Source of the DNA: Pseudomonas paeninsulae
Lineage (GTDB): Bacteria > Pseudomonadota > Gammaproteobacteria > Pseudomonadales > Pseudomonadaceae
DNA: 64,000 bases
Assembly: GCF_035621475.1 (NCBI RefSeq)
Contig: NZ_CP141799.1
Location: forward strand, 3,336,501 to 3,400,500
Reading direction: 5' to 3'
Shown piece after piece: positions 62,123 to 64,000 of the stretch. Position 1 is the first letter of the stretch. Every line of letters starts with the position of its first letter. A program made the translations under genes and the position numbers. Below the pieces are notes generated by a model. The model worked only from the letters and a program-made list of their open reading frames with translations, had not been told where the DNA came from and did not search any database.

Positions 62123-62893
62123 TCAACGGTTGGCGGTACCGCGTCCAGGCTTTTTCTTGGCGGTCTGCAACAGGTGCGAGAACACCGCGTGCAGGTCATC
62201 CGAGGCGCTCTCCTCGTCGAGGTTGAGCTTGCTGTCGATATGATCCATGTGATGCATCATCAGGCTCACTGCCTTGGTCGCATCGCGGGCCTCGATGGCA
62301 TCGATCAGCTGGTTGTGCTCGTCGTAGGAGCAGTGCGAGCGGTTACCGCTTTCATACTGGGCGATGATCAGGGAGGTCTGCGACACCAGGCTGCGCTGGA
62401 AACTGACCAGCGGCGCGTTCTTCGCCGCCACGGCCAACTTCAGGTGGAACTCGCCAGACAGACGGATACCCGCACCACGATCACCACGGGAGAAACAGGT
62501 TTGCTCGTCCTTGACCATCTGGCGCAATTCGGCCAGTTGCTCGGCCGTGGCATGCACGACTGCCAATTCGGTAATTGCGCGCTCGACCATGCGCCGTGCA
62601 TAAAAAATCTGCCGGGCCTCATTCACGCTAGGACTGGCTACCACCGCACCACGATTGGGTCGTAGCAGCACGACGCTTTCGTGGCCCAGGCGCGACAAGG
62701 CGCGGCGGATGATGGTGCGACTGACGCCGAAGATTTCGCCCAAAGCCTCTTCGCTCAGCTTGGTGCCCGGCGCCAGACGCTGTTCGAGGATAGCGTCGAA
62801 GATATGCGCGTAGACAATATCGTCCTGAGTCCCGCTATGGCTGCTTTTGCCGGTACCCGGCAGTTTCTTGAGAGGCTGCAATTGCTCGTTCAT
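62123..62893 (-). CDS. GntR family regulator, FCD domain, of the purine locus
   Basis: A 256-residue regulator. The winged helix is AILEQRLAPGTKLSEEALGE, FGVSRTIIRRALSRLGHESV and VLLRPNRGAVVA; the C-terminal FCD domain holds SGEFHLKLAVAAKNAPLVSF and ISYDEHNQLI-like His residues for a metal-bound ligand. Location between guaD and azgA makes purine catabolism the probable target. A TTGTACACAA site lies before its own start and TTGTATACAA in the azgA promoter. Confidence 0.88.
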   Translation of the reverse strand: MNEQLQPLKKLPGTGKSSHSGTQDDIVYAHIFDAILEQRLAPGTKLSEEALGEIFGVSRTIIRRALSRLGHESVVLLRPNRGAVVASPSVNEARQIFYARRMVERAITELAVVHATAEQLAELRQMVKDEQTCFSRGDRGAGIRLSGEFHLKLAVAAKNAPLVSFQRSLVSQTSLIIAQYESGNRSHCSYDEHNQLIDAIEARDATKAVSLMMHHMDHIDSKLNLDEESASDDLHAVFSHLLQTAKKKPGRGTANR

Positions 62894-62996
62894 TCTGGCT
62901 CGCGTTAAAGAGGTTCGGCCTGTTCCGAGACTCTACTGCTATTCACCCAGTGACTGGCAAGCAGTACGTGGCGAAAAACAGAAAAAATACCGCCGC

Positions 62997-63008
62997 ATTG
63001 TACACAAT
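62997..63008. promoter_or_regulatory. Putative GntR operator upstream of gntR
   Basis: ATTGTACACAAT, a perfect dyad (ATTGT-AC-ACAAT), 104 bases before the regulator's start codon. One base differs from the site in the azgA promoter (63363-63372), which suggests autoregulation. Confidence 0.5.
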
Positions 63009-63353
63009 TCGATCAATTCGTACACGATATGCACAACCCTCGTGATACCACGCAATGGCTACTCAGCCCTCTCGGCCGTTGCCTGGCTTCCAGCGCAGCT
63101 GGATACCACTAAATTGATTTCTTATAAGAAACGGTTTTTCTGCCAAAAAAATCAGCTAAAGGCACCATTGGTCGTACTGATAGTCACGCAAAAACGCTCG
63201 CCGCAAGCACTGTAAAAATTCTGATAATTATTTTTATCTAACTGTTTTTAATAGTTTTTTTAATACGAAATGGAGGTAATTTTCGCGCTGAAAGCAGTGC
63301 AGCACACTCGCATGACATTGATCTCGCATCCGCTCGAAAACATAAAACATTAT

Positions 63354-63419
63354 TTGCTTTTTTTGTATACAACATCATAATCGCACCAGTGTAGTTTTCT
63401 GACCTTATGGTCAACAAAT
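63354..63419 (+). promoter_or_regulatory. azgA promoter with GntR site and shared motif
   Basis: TTGCTT (63354-63359), 16-base spacer, CATAAT (63376-63381). A perfect TTGTATACAA (63363-63372) fills the spacer, where a GntR repressor would block RNA polymerase. From 63394 to 63419 lies GTTTTCTGA-N6-GGTCAACAAAT, the reverse complement of the xdhA element. Its core CTGACC-TTAT-GGTCAA is a dyad. The remaining 62894-63522 is AT-rich with no gene seen; a leader of about 135 bases precedes azgA. Confidence 0.6.
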
Positions 63420-63522
63420 GGCCAGTTAGCACACCCAAACACACCACCTACCTCAGAGAGCCGCAGCGTGCGCAATAACGACTCTGGGTGGTACACAACA
63501 AGAGAGATGAGGAGTACCCACT

Positions 63523-64000
63523 GTGGAAAGCGCTAAACAAGAACAACATGCAACTCACGCCCTAGGGTCGGTCAAACCTGGCCTGCTCGATCGCTTTTTC
63601 AAACTGACCGAACACCGCACCAACATCAAAACCGAACTGATTGCAGGCATCACCACCTTCTTCACCATGGTCTACATCATCTTCGTCAACCCCAACATCA
63701 TGGCAATGGCAGGCGTAGATCAGGGCGCAGCCTTTGTCGCCACCTGTGTGGGCGCGGCCCTGGGTTGCTTCCTCATGGGCCTGTATGCCAACTGGCCAGT
63801 CGGCCTTGCGCCCGGCATGGGCTTGAACGCCTTTTTCACTTTTACCGTAGTCGGCGACATGGGCTATACATGGGAAATCGCACTGGGTGCGGTATTCCTC
63901 TCGGGCATCCTGTTCATGATCATGAGCCTGTCACGCATTCGCGAATGGCTGCTCAATAGCATCCCCATGAGCCTGCGCTTTGCCATGGGCGCCGGTGTCG
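63523..64000 (+). CDS. AzgA-like NCS2 purine permease (partial)
   Basis: The first 159 codons of a permease importing adenine, guanine or hypoxanthine. It starts with GTG, with AGGAG nine bases upstream. HRTNIKTELIAGITTFFTMV then YIIFVNPNIMAMAGVDQGAA and WPVGLAPGMGLNAFFTFTVV are the AzgA/NCS2 signature and first membrane helices. The 3' end is outside the window. It matches the transporter next to the regulator in P. aeruginosa, and supplies substrate for GuaD and XdhABC. Confidence 0.92.
   Translation, partial: MESAKQEQHATHALGSVKPGLLDRFFKLTEHRTNIKTELIAGITTFFTMVYIIFVNPNIMAMAGVDQGAAFVATCVGAALGCFLMGLYANWPVGLAPGMGLNAFFTFTVVGDMGYTWEIALGAVFLSGILFMIMSLSRIREWLLNSIPMSLRFAMGAGV

Noticed and set aside
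62894..63522. Purine riboswitch before azgA
   Set aside because: The leader lacks the conserved three-way-junction sequences of purine riboswitches; operators explain regulation better.

Overview
The window is high-GC gammaproteobacterial DNA that reads as a Pseudomonas chromosome. The gene order ligA-zipA-smc-gntR-(alkB relic)-xdhA-xdhB-xdhC-guaD-gntR-azgA, the CyaB-type adenylate cyclase with a MASE2 domain and the Tad/Flp pilus cluster all match what I remember of P. aeruginosa and its relatives. Species cannot be named from the sequence alone.

Bases 1 to about 21,300 are the early, regulatory and packaging part of a lambda-like prophage; its structural genes and left attachment site lie beyond base 1. 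A C2-type repressor (9841-10560) faces a Cro-like gene. Leftward (minus) transcription from a PR-like promoter runs cro, O-like and P-like replication genes, a nin-like block with NinG, antiterminator Q, lysis genes and terminase. A PR'-tR' type late promoter sits directly after Q. Rightward (plus) transcription from a PL-like promoter at about 11,290 runs small early genes, a Sak4-like annealing ATPase, SSB, a cytosine methyltransferase, an Rmf-like protein, excisionase and integrase. Two pairs of the same 14-bp operator mark the two early promoters.

From 21,358 to 30,086 are chromosomal genes: a DUF962 protein, cyaB, a glycosyltransferase with an LpxH-like hydrolase, an AraC regulator, a CsaA-like tRNA-binding protein with an EamA exporter, an SDR, a DUF2784 protein, the 4.5S RNA gene ffs and an HU-like protein. 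From 43,669 down to 30,341 a minus-strand cluster encodes a complete Tad/Flp pilus machine (flp, prepilin peptidase, rcpC, rcpA, tadG, tadE/F, tadZ, tadA, tadB, tadC, tadD) with an extra AAA+ ATPase.

From 43.8 to 46.5 kb is a visibly AT-richer patch: a broken copy of an AraC-type response regulator, a methyltransferase-like membrane protein, an IS4-like transposase remnant, and the intact copy of the regulator. From 46.7 to 54.8 kb are ligA, zipA, smc and a GntR regulator.

From 55 kb to the end is a purine catabolism locus: xanthine dehydrogenase XdhABC, guanine deaminase, a GntR regulator and an AzgA-like permease cut by the window end. Two shared DNA motifs link its promoters. An alkane monooxygenase gene that should lie before xdhA survives only as fused N- and C-terminal scraps.
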